Of a stretch of 7,618 bases of DNA, positions 1 to 6,044 are shown piece by piece (positions within the stretch are counted from its first letter, which is position 1; every line of letters starts with the position of its first letter). Position numbers and translations under genes: made by a program. The notes beneath the pieces were generated by a model. The model saw only the letters and a list, made by a program, of their open reading frames with translations, searched no databases and was not told where the DNA came from. Source of the stretch: Gammaproteobacteria bacterium (lineage in GTDB: Bacteria > Pseudomonadota > Gammaproteobacteria > Steroidobacterales > GCA-2729495); contig JAHDYN010000075.1 of assembly GCA_023383735.1 (NCBI GenBank), positions 1-7,618 on the forward strand. Reading direction: 5' to 3'.

Positions 1-677
1 TATTCATCGACGAGAAGCAGCTCGACAACCTCGACCAGATGATGGGCGACAAGGGCTATCTCGAAGGCCAGGCGATGTTCACCACCTTCAACATGCTGCG
101 CGCGAATGACCTGATCTGGTCCTTCTATGTGAACAACTACCTGCTCGGCAGGGAGTCCAAGCCTTTCGATCTGCTGCACTGGAATGCCGACGCCACGCGC
201 ATGCCGCGCAAGATGCATCTTTTCTACCTGCGGCAGATGTACCTGCACAACAACCTCGTCAAGCCGGGTGCCATCGAGCTGGCCGGTGTGCCGATCGATC
301 TCACCAAGGTGACGGTGCCGGTCTATCTCGAGGCCTGCCGCGAAGACCATATCGCGCCGTTTCGTTCCGTCTTCAAGGCGCGGCACAATTTTTCGGGGCC
401 GGTGCGTTTCCTGCTCGCGGGTTCCGGCCATATCGCCGGCGTCATCAATCCGCCGGATGCGAACAAGTACCAGTACTGGCGCAACGACGACGAGCCCTGG
501 GAAGTGGACGCCTGGCTCAAGGGTGCCACCGAGCACCCGGGCTCGTGGTGGCCCGACTGGGAGGCATGGCTCGCACAACAGTCCGGCGAGATGGTGCCTG
601 CCCGCACGCCGGGCGACGGCAAGCTCAGCGTCATCGAAGACGCCCCCGGCTCCTTCGTCAAGGTCCGCTCCACCTAA
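1..677 (+). CDS. phaC: Class I poly(3-hydroxyalkanoate) synthase, C-terminal part (5' end outside window)
   Basis: PhaC polymerises (R)-3-hydroxyacyl-CoA into polyhydroxyalkanoate at the surface of cytoplasmic storage granules, releasing CoA. The frame is open from base 3, so about 224 C-terminal residues of a protein usually near 590 residues are visible. Seen in sequence: the family motif FIDEKQLDNL at the very start, NMLRANDLIWSF, the Trp-bearing FDLLHWNADATRMP, the catalytic Asp in REDHIAP (codon 345-347) and the catalytic His in GSGHIAGVINPP (codon 429-431). The C-terminus APGSFVKVR is typical of class I enzymes. The active-site Cys lies upstream of the window. ATG 39 is internal and is not the start. 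Both visible triad members are intact and no frameshift is seen, so the gene looks functional. No phaA, phaB or phasin gene is adjacent on the downstream side. Confidence 0.96.
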   Translation, partial: FIDEKQLDNLDQMMGDKGYLEGQAMFTTFNMLRANDLIWSFYVNNYLLGRESKPFDLLHWNADATRMPRKMHLFYLRQMYLHNNLVKPGAIELAGVPIDLTKVTVPVYLEACREDHIAPFRSVFKARHNFSGPVRFLLAGSGHIAGVINPPDANKYQYWRNDDEPWEVDAWLKGATEHPGSWWPDWEAWLAQQSGEMVPARTPGDGKLSVIEDAPGSFVKVRST

Positions 678-698
678 AAGGTGTCAGATTTATTTTCC
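676..698 (+). repeat. AT-rich word resembling REP-associated transposase flanks
   Basis: The word GGTGTCAGATTTATTTTCC, preceded by AAAA, starts inside the phaC TAA stop codon. It is strikingly AT-rich against its surroundings. From memory, words of the form (A)nGG-G/T-GTCAGATTTATTTTCC recur at the edges of IS200-like REP-associated tyrosine transposase (RAYT) genes in many gammaproteobacteria. No transposase ORF is present here, so at most this is a remnant or an orphan element end. The match is to a remembered pattern, not to a search result. Confidence 0.3.
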
Positions 699-739
699 GG
701 CCGAGGCTGGCCACGGCTTTCGCTCGAGATCTGATCCAC

Positions 740-764
740 AATGCCGGTCGAATGGCATTTCGAC
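740..764 (+). promoter_or_regulatory. Two overlapping, mutually exclusive hairpins upstream of the Trp-rich gene
   Basis: AATGCC (740-745) is perfectly complementary to GGCATT (754-759) across an 8-base loop. GTCGAA (747-752) is perfectly complementary to TTCGAC (759-764) across a 6-base loop. The two stems share bases and cannot form together. They end 7 bases before the Shine-Dalgarno sequence at 772-775. No U-run follows, so this is not a canonical intrinsic terminator. It could be a phaC 3'-end structure, a leader switch, a transposon-derived palindrome or chance. Confidence 0.3.
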
Positions 765-771
765 GACTGGC

Positions 772-775
772 AGGA
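772..775 (+). promoter_or_regulatory. Ribosome binding site (AGGA) for the Trp-rich protein
   Basis: AGGA lies 7 bases before ATG 783. The alternative in-frame ATG at 741 has no purine-rich sequence at a suitable distance. This favours 783 as the start. Confidence 0.6.
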
Positions 776-782
776 TCGAGCG

Positions 783-998
783 ATGAACCGCATCAACCCG
801 AACAAGCTTCAACACAGCAAATGGACGGCGGTAGAGCCCTGCAATCGGGAAAAGCACTTTCTCGTAACCGCGGTCAATCGCGATCTGGCCGGCTGCGTAC
901 AAAGCTGCGTTCTCGAGGCTGTCCACAGTCGGCGCGAAACCGGCATCGACTGGCGCGAACTGCAGAACGATGCGCGGTGGCACATTGGCTGGCGCTGA
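783..998 (+). CDS. Small Trp-rich conserved protein, TIGR02450 / DUF2389 family
   Basis: A 71-residue protein of unknown function. The family pattern is clear: NPNKLQHSKWTAV near the start, then NREKHFLVTAV, a VLEAV-x(2)-RRE segment, WRELQND and a C-terminal W-x(3)-W. This matches the small cytoplasmic 'tryptophan-rich conserved hypothetical' family of gammaproteobacteria and cyanobacteria, whose members are about 65-75 residues. There is no signal peptide or membrane segment. Start 783 is chosen because homologues begin close to the NPxKL motif and AGGA sits 7 bases upstream. The frame is open further back to ATG 741, which would add 14 residues (MPVEWHFDDWQDRA). The gene lies 105 bases after phaC and 43 bases before the hydrolase start, so it may share a transcript with the hydrolase. 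Family assignment is confident; no biochemical role can be stated. Confidence 0.85.
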   Translation: MNRINPNKLQHSKWTAVEPCNREKHFLVTAVNRDLAGCVQSCVLEAVHSRRETGIDWRELQNDARWHIGWR

Positions 999-1029
999 GC
1001 CATACCCTTTGCATGACCGGCGAAAAGAC

Positions 1030-1034
1030 AGGGG
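1030..1034 (+). promoter_or_regulatory. Ribosome binding site (AGGGG) supporting a GTG start for the hydrolase
   Basis: AGGGG lies 7 bases before GTG 1042. A second weaker AGG at 1038-1040 is 7 bases before GTG 1048. Either places the start ahead of the lipoprotein signal, in preference to ATG 970 inside the previous gene or ATG 1069, which would leave the signal without a charged N-region. Confidence 0.5.
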
Positions 1035-1041
1035 TCCAGGC

Positions 1042-1908
1042 GTGCTGGTGGTGAGGCCGGCTTTCGGAATGCTGCTGCTGGCCCTGCTCATGAGCGGCTG
1101 CAGTCCGCTGCGCGTCATCAGTTCGGTGAGCCCAATGGGTCCCGGTGAGGCTCACCGCGACATTCCCTTTGGTGCGCACGGGTTGACGCTCGACCTGTAC
1201 AAGCCCGATACCAACACGACCGACGCGGCTCTGCGACCAGTCATCATGTTCATCCATGGTGGCGGCTGGCAGAGTGGTACCAAGGAAGAGTACAGGTTCG
1301 TTGCCTCCACGCTCATGCGACAGGGTTATGTGGTCGTGATTCCAAACTACCGGTTGTTCCCTGATGTGAGGTTTCCGGAATTCGTCAATGATGCAGCTGA
1401 TGCGTTGCGCTGGACCTTCGACAACATCGGGCAGTATGGCGGCGATGCGTCGAATGTTTTCGTGATGGGGCATTCTGCCGGTGGCGAGATTGCGGCGCTC
1501 CTGCATTATGACGACAGCTATCTGCAGGTTGCAGGCACGCAGCAACGACCCTGTGGCTTTATCGGCTTGTCCGGCCCCTATGACTTCCTGCCGCTGGTCG
1601 GTGGGCCGCTCGAGGAGATATTTCCGATGGCAACGCGCGCATCAAGCCAGCCGATAAATTTCGTGACCGGCGATGAAGGTCCTGCCTTGCTCATTCATGG
1701 CTATCTCGACAACACGGTCAAGCCACGGAATTCCGCCAAGCTTGCCGAACTGGTTGCTGCAGCCGGCGGCCAGGCACAGCTGATCATCGTGCCAAAGCGG
1801 CAACATGCCAGCATTGTCCTGGCGTTGGCGCGTCCGCTGAGCTGGCTTGCGCCGGTTGCCGGTGATGTGAATGCGTTTATCCGGACACACGGCTGTTCTG
1901 CGGGGTGA
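1042..1908 (+). CDS. Lipoprotein alpha/beta-hydrolase (BD-FAE / HSL-like carboxylesterase)
   Basis: A 288-residue predicted envelope-anchored esterase. From GTG 1042, a short N-region with Arg5 and a hydrophobic stretch lead into a lipobox ending in Cys20 (LLMSGC), so export and lipidation are likely. The mature domain is an alpha/beta hydrolase: oxyanion-hole motif HGGGW (residues 72-76, bases 1255-1269), nucleophile elbow GHSAGG with Ser145 (codon 1474-1476), an Asp in GYLDNTV (Asp223) and His255 in the QHAS segment. This layout is typical of the carboxylesterase, feruloyl-esterase-like and kynurenine-formamidase-like group. The natural substrate cannot be read from sequence; an ester or lactone is likely. 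GTG 1048 and GTG 1051 are possible alternative starts. The stop codon lies within the ribosome binding site of the next gene, which suggests translational coupling. Codon use is less GC-biased than in the neighbours. Confidence 0.88.
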   Translation: MLVVRPAFGMLLLALLMSGCSPLRVISSVSPMGPGEAHRDIPFGAHGLTLDLYKPDTNTTDAALRPVIMFIHGGGWQSGTKEEYRFVASTLMRQGYVVVIPNYRLFPDVRFPEFVNDAADALRWTFDNIGQYGGDASNVFVMGHSAGGEIAALLHYDDSYLQVAGTQQRPCGFIGLSGPYDFLPLVGGPLEEIFPMATRASSQPINFVTGDEGPALLIHGYLDNTVKPRNSAKLAELVAAAGGQAQLIIVPKRQHASIVLALARPLSWLAPVAGDVNAFIRTHGCSAG

Positions 1909-1914
1909 CCCGCC

Positions 1915-3009
1915 ATGGTTGATTGCGTCGTCGTCGGCGCTGGTGTCATCGGCCTCGCGGCAGGCCGTGCCCTTGCCCTCGGCGGCCTGGAAGTCATCGT
2001 CATCGAGGCGGCCGGCGCCATCGGCACGGAGACGAGCAGTCGCAATTCCGAAGTCATCCATGCGGGCATCTACTACCCGCCCGGGAGCCTGAAAGCACGG
2101 CTCTGCGTGGCCGGCCGCGAGCTGCTGTACCGCTACTGCGCCGAGAAGGGCATCAACCATGCCCGCACCGGCAAACTCATCGTGGCGACCCGTGACACCG
2201 AGGTCCCCGTGCTGGACCGCTATCTGGCACAGGCCCGCCGCAACGGCGTCACCGATCTGGCCAGGTTCGGTCCGGCTGACGTCGCCAGACTCGAACCTGC
2301 CGTGCATTGCGTGCAGGCGCTCCATTCACCATCGACCGGCATCATCGACAGCCGGGCCTTCATGCTCGCCTTGCAGGGAGACCTGGAGGCCCATCGAGGC
2401 ACGGTGGTGCTCAACACGCGGGTGAGTCGCGTGGTTCGCCGAAAGGAACTGTTCGAGATCGAGGTGGCGGGTACGCCGACGATTCGCTGCGCAAGGCTGG
2501 TCAATGCCGCCGGCCTGCATGCGCAGGATCTCGCCCGCAACATCGATGGGCTGCCGCAGGCGACGATTCCACCCTTGCATCTGGCGCGTGGTCAGTACTA
2601 CAGCCTGACGGGCAAATCACCCTTCGGCCGCCTCGTGTATCCGGTCGCGGGGCCCGCAGACCTGGGCGTTCATGTCACGCTCGATCTGGCAGGCGCAGCG
2701 CGCTTTGGTCCCGACCTGCAGTGGATCCCTTCAATCGATTACGGTTTCGACGCAGACAGGCTGGCGACCTTCACCGCCGCGATCCGTCGCTATCACCCCG
2801 GTCTCGATGAATCCCTGCTGCAACCGGGCCATACAGGCATCCGGCCGAAACTTGCCGGGCCTGGCGAGGCGGCAGCCGACTTTGTCATACAGGGAGAGGC
2901 AGAGCACGGCGTGCCCGGACTGGTCAATCTCTACGGCATCGAGTCGCCGGGCCTCACCGCGTCGCTGGCGATGGCGGAGCAGGTCAGGGTGCTTCTCGAT
3001 CGCCGCTGA
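1915..3009 (+). CDS. FAD-dependent oxidoreductase, L-2-hydroxyglutarate oxidase/dehydrogenase (LhgO/L2HGDH)-like
   Basis: A 364-residue DAO-family flavoprotein. The N-terminal Rossmann motif is VGAGVIG (residues 7-13), with Glu31 ending the second strand where FAD ribose is normally bound. The block SSRNSEVIHAGIYYPPGS (41-58) and the HARTGKLIVAT segment (82-92) are characteristic of the L-2-hydroxyglutarate oxidase branch. The C-terminal FAD contact region is GIESPGLTASLAMAE (341-355). Known family members oxidise L-2-hydroxyglutarate or related 2-hydroxy acids to 2-oxo acids and pass electrons to O2 or the quinone pool. This protein is shorter than classical LhgO (about 400-420 residues), so the exact substrate is uncertain. 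There is no signal peptide. GGGGTGA at 1902-1908, overlapping the hydrolase stop, serves as the ribosome binding site 6 bases before ATG. The gene converges on the symporter gene with 8 bases between stop codons. Confidence 0.88.
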   Translation: MVDCVVVGAGVIGLAAGRALALGGLEVIVIEAAGAIGTETSSRNSEVIHAGIYYPPGSLKARLCVAGRELLYRYCAEKGINHARTGKLIVATRDTEVPVLDRYLAQARRNGVTDLARFGPADVARLEPAVHCVQALHSPSTGIIDSRAFMLALQGDLEAHRGTVVLNTRVSRVVRRKELFEIEVAGTPTIRCARLVNAAGLHAQDLARNIDGLPQATIPPLHLARGQYYSLTGKSPFGRLVYPVAGPADLGVHVTLDLAGAARFGPDLQWIPSIDYGFDADRLATFTAAIRRYHPGLDESLLQPGHTGIRPKLAGPGEAAADFVIQGEAEHGVPGLVNLYGIESPGLTASLAMAEQVRVLLDRR

Positions 3010-3017
3010 AGCCGCTC

Positions 3018-4745
3018 CTACCGGTCCACATCGTGCCCGCTGATCACGTCGCGCAGTCTGGGCGGCGCATGGCCTGCGCCCATCTGCCCGGAGTCGAGGC
3101 GCGCCATGTACTCGTGGTAGGCGCGCATCGCGCGGTGGCCCACAAACCACATCACCGGAATATTGACGAACAGCATGAGGCCGGTACCGAGGCCGCTCAG
3201 GTTGTCGAGCTGCGCATCGGATTTCAGGAAGCCGAGCGTCGCGACGATGGCAAGGCTGCAGTACAGGTACTTGAAGGGCGCGACCCAGCGTTCGCCGGCC
3301 AGATACACGACGCCCTGCTCGGCGTAGTAGCTGTAGGAAATCATCGTCGAGATCGCAAACAGCCAGACGGCCAGGGTCACGACCCAGCGGCCGAGCCCGG
3401 GCAGGACCGAATCGAATGCACGCGCCGTCAGGGCCGCACCGACGTAACTGACGTAGATCCCCCGATCGAGCAGCTCAGGCTCCTGCGCGCTCTGCAGTAC
3501 GCCCCACTGAATGGCCGGCGTGCCGGAAGCCCCGATCGCCACGTTGCCGGCGAGCCGGTGCAGGTCGTTGCCGCTCTGCTCGTTTGCCGCGCTTCGCACG
3601 ATCACGAACACGCGCTCGCCGCCCGACCATGCGCTGCCGGTACGGGCTGGGGCATCGGTCTCGGGCAGCGTCCACTCGCCCGGTGCAGTGGCCACCGCGC
3701 GCATTTCGTCGGGCAGGACCGCTTCGGCGGGACGGTTCCAGGTGCCGGTCACGATGATGACGAGGGCGGTCATGGTGCAGGTCACGATGGTATCGATGAA
3801 GGGTTCCAGGCCGGCAACCACCGATTCGCGGACCGGTTCGCTGGTCTTGGCTGCCGAATGCGCGATCGGCGATGTGCCCTGGCCGGCTTCGTTGGAGAAG
3901 ATCGCGCGCTTCATGCCGTACAGGAAGGCATAGCCCATGGTGCCGCCGATGAAGGCGCCGCTGGCTTCGGTTGCCGAAAAGGCCGAGCGGAAGATCAGTC
4001 CGAACATGGCGGGAATGTCGCCCGCATGCAGGACGAGCACATAGATCGCGGCCGCGAAATAGATGGTGATCATGAACGGCACAAGCGCAGCGGCCACCCG
4101 CCCGATCCGGTGAATGCCACCGAGAATCACCAGGCCGACGATGATGGCCAGCACGATGCCTGCAACGATGTCGGGCACACCGAAGTAAAGCTCGGTCAGG
4201 TTGCCGACGTTCCAGGCCTGGAACATGTTGCCGCCGGTCACCGTGGTGACCAGCAGGGTGATGCAGAACAGGCTGCCGACCAGTCTGCCGAGCTTCTGCC
4301 GCCAGGCCGGGCCATCGCCCAGCACCTTGCTGACGACCCACATCGTGCCGCCGTGCGGGTTGTCGGGATCGCTGGTATTCCGGTAGAGCATCGCCAGCGT
4401 GACTTCGGTGGTCTTGAGCGCCATGCCGAAGAAACCCACCACCCACATCCAGAACACCGCGCCCGGTCCACCCAGGCTGATGGCCAGCGCCACGCCGCCG
4501 ATATTGCCGAGCCCGACCGTGGCCGACAGCGCCGCGGACAGCGCCTGGAAGTGATTGATCGCGCCGGGGTCTGCCGGGTTGTCGTAGCGGCCGCGCAGGA
4601 CGTGCAGGCCGTGGGTCAGCGAACGAAACTGGCTGAAGCGCGTCCACAGCGTGAAGACGATCCCCGTGCCGAGCACGAGGAACAGGACCGCGTTGTGCCA
4701 GAGGATGGCGTTGGCGGCCTCGAGGAAGCTGTTGAAGCTGTTCAA
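3018..4745 (-). CDS. AGCS family sodium:alanine/glycine symporter with a long internal insertion
   Basis: An inner-membrane protein of 575 residues that imports alanine or glycine with a cation. Seen in sequence: TGIVFTLWTRFSQFR near residues 27-41, the ATVGLGNIGGVALAI helix (75-89), the family signature GGPGAVFWMWVVGFFG (92-107), TGGNMFQAWNVGN (170-182) and the highly conserved SNEAGQGTSPIAHSAAKT block (284-301). Hydrophobic segments occur roughly at 17-36, 68-110, 155-170, 190-240, 313-335, 452-475, 492-507 and 518-537. Most AGCS proteins are about 440-490 residues. The extra length is mainly a polar segment at about 336-428. The start is TTG (bases 4745-4743), one base after the thiolase TGA. 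A stop codon three codons upstream leaves no earlier ATG, and homologues begin at this point. No clear ribosome binding site is present, which fits coupling to thiolase translation. Confidence 0.95.
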   Translation of the reverse strand: MNSFNSFLEAANAILWHNAVLFLVLGTGIVFTLWTRFSQFRSLTHGLHVLRGRYDNPADPGAINHFQALSAALSATVGLGNIGGVALAISLGGPGAVFWMWVVGFFGMALKTTEVTLAMLYRNTSDPDNPHGGTMWVVSKVLGDGPAWRQKLGRLVGSLFCITLLVTTVTGGNMFQAWNVGNLTELYFGVPDIVAGIVLAIIVGLVILGGIHRIGRVAAALVPFMITIYFAAAIYVLVLHAGDIPAMFGLIFRSAFSATEASGAFIGGTMGYAFLYGMKRAIFSNEAGQGTSPIAHSAAKTSEPVRESVVAGLEPFIDTIVTCTMTALVIIVTGTWNRPAEAVLPDEMRAVATAPGEWTLPETDAPARTGSAWSGGERVFVIVRSAANEQSGNDLHRLAGNVAIGASGTPAIQWGVLQSAQEPELLDRGIYVSYVGAALTARAFDSVLPGLGRWVVTLAVWLFAISTMISYSYYAEQGVVYLAGERWVAPFKYLYCSLAIVATLGFLKSDAQLDNLSGLGTGLMLFVNIPVMWFVGHRAMRAYHEYMARLDSGQMGAGHAPPRLRDVISGHDVDR

Positions 4746-4746
4746 C

Positions 4747-6027
4747 TCAGCGCTCTACGATCGCGGTGACGCCCATGCCCCCGGCCGTGCACACCGAGAT
4801 CAGGCCGCGGCCGCTGCCGCGGATTTCGAGTTCGCGGGCCAGCGTGCCGAGAATCCGTGCACCGGTTGCGGCAAAGGGATGGCCGATGGCAATGCTGCCG
4901 CCACGGCTGTTCAGGCGTGTACGGTCGATGGCGCCCAGCGGCTGGCTGCGGCCCAGCCTGTCGCGGCAGAATTCCGGCGACTCCCAGGCCCTGAGGGTTG
5001 CCAGCGTCTGGGCGGCAAAGGCTTCGTGGATTTCGTAGAGATCGAAGTCGGCGAGACCGAGGCCGGCATCGCCGAGCATCGCCGACACCGCGTAGGCGGG
5101 CGCGAGCAGCAGGCCTTCCTTCCCGACAAAATCGACGGCCGCTGCCTTGCCATAGCGGAGCCAGGCCTGGACGGGCAGGTTGCGGGCTCTTGCCCAGTCT
5201 TCCGAGGCGAGCAGCACCGCCGCCGCACCATCGGTGAGCGGTGTGCTGTTGCCGGCAGTCATCGTGCCGCCTGGTCCACGATCGAAGGCGGGCTTGAGTT
5301 TGCCCAGTCGCTCCAGCGAGGAGTCGCGACGGATGTTGTTGTCTTCGGTGGCGCCCTGCCACGGGGTGACGAGATCCTTGTAGAAGCCCTCGTCCCAGGC
5401 TCGCGCCGCCTTCTGGTGGCTTTCGAGAGCCAGCTGGTCCTGGTCGCCACGCGAGATGCCCCACTGCTTTGCCGTGAGCTCGGTGCTCTGGCCCATGCTG
5501 AGCCCGGTGCGCGGCTCGACGACACCCGGCGTTTCGGGCTTGAACATGCGCGGCCTCAATCCCAGCCACGGACGCAGGCGCTCGCCGGCCGACCGGCCGC
5601 GCGCGCTGCCGAGCAGGATCTCCCGGTAGTCGTCCGGATAGACCACCGGGATGTCGCTGATGGAGTCGGTGCCGGCCGCGATGCCGCTGTCGATCTGGCC
5701 CAGCGCGATCTTGTTGCCGAGCTGGATGGCAGCTTCGAGGCTGGTGCCGCAGGCACGCGTCAGGTCATAGGCGGGTGTTTCCGGTGCCAGCGTCGTGCCG
5801 AGCACGCATTCACGCGCGAGATTCCAGTCGCGCGAATGCTTCATGACCGCGCCGAGCGCCACATCGCCGAGGCGCTGTCCGCCGAGTCCGCAGGCATCGA
5901 CCAGGCTCTGCAGGGCGGCGGTCATCATGTCCTGGTTGGATCGATGCGTGTATGCCGTATTGGCCCGGCAGAAGGGGATCCGCCTGCTGTTGAGGATCGC
6001 GACTCGCCGTGGTTCCTGATAGAGCAT
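4747..6027 (-). CDS. Acetyl-CoA C-acyltransferase (thiolase), FadI-like
   Basis: A cytoplasmic enzyme of 426 residues that cleaves 3-ketoacyl-CoA with CoA to give acetyl-CoA and a shortened acyl-CoA, or runs the reverse condensation. The thiolase fold is complete. The nucleophilic Cys93 is in TRACGTSLEAA, the EIHEAFAAQ motif has His334, GHPFAATGAR has His383, and the acid/base Cys413 is in SVCTAGGMG. Both the active-site Cys and His residues are present. The length and the loop around 130-180 (YPDDYREIL, PGVVEPRTGLSMGQ) fit the FadI/trifunctional-beta group better than short biosynthetic PhaA thiolases of about 390 residues. No FadJ-type hydratase/dehydrogenase is adjacent in the window. ATG 6027 has AGGAG 10 bases upstream (plus-strand bases 6038-6042). 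It lies 17 bases after the DUF924 gene and one base before the symporter start, so it is an operon member. Confidence 0.94.
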   Translation of the reverse strand: MLYQEPRRVAILNSRRIPFCRANTAYTHRSNQDMMTAALQSLVDACGLGGQRLGDVALGAVMKHSRDWNLARECVLGTTLAPETPAYDLTRACGTSLEAAIQLGNKIALGQIDSGIAAGTDSISDIPVVYPDDYREILLGSARGRSAGERLRPWLGLRPRMFKPETPGVVEPRTGLSMGQSTELTAKQWGISRGDQDQLALESHQKAARAWDEGFYKDLVTPWQGATEDNNIRRDSSLERLGKLKPAFDRGPGGTMTAGNSTPLTDGAAAVLLASEDWARARNLPVQAWLRYGKAAAVDFVGKEGLLLAPAYAVSAMLGDAGLGLADFDLYEIHEAFAAQTLATLRAWESPEFCRDRLGRSQPLGAIDRTRLNSRGGSIAIGHPFAATGARILGTLARELEIRGSGRGLISVCTAGGMGVTAIVER

Positions 6028-6044
6028 GGTCCCGGGTCTCCTGA

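Noticed and set aside
699..712. GGCC/GGCC inverted repeat after phaC as an intrinsic terminator
   Set aside because: The stem is only 4 bp with no extension, and the T-rich stretch is before it rather than after it on the phaC strand.
986..1002. Hairpin TGGCT/AGCCA over the stop of the Trp-rich gene as a terminator
   Set aside because: Only 5 bp with a 7-base loop, and followed by TACCCTTT rather than a U-run; too weak to call.
690..1118. 142-codon minus-strand open frame across the phaC-hydrolase gap
   Set aside because: No family resemblance. It is antisense to the Trp-rich gene, which matches TIGR02450 clearly on the plus strand.
874..1545. 223-codon minus-strand open frame over the hydrolase
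   Set aside because: Antisense to the HGGGW and GHSAGG motifs of the real hydrolase; its own product is Arg/His/Gln-rich and unrecognised.
3033..4769. 578-codon open frame on the plus strand, antisense to the whole symporter gene
   Set aside because: The translation is low-complexity Ala/Gly/Arg/His/Asp-rich with no recognisable family. It is the usual codon-bias shadow of a GC-rich gene, and the minus strand carries clear AGCS motifs.
1..6027. phaC plus thiolase as a PHA biosynthesis cluster (phaCA)
   Set aside because: The two genes are on opposite strands, about 4 kb apart with unrelated genes between. The thiolase looks FadI-like rather than PhaA-like, and no phaB is present.
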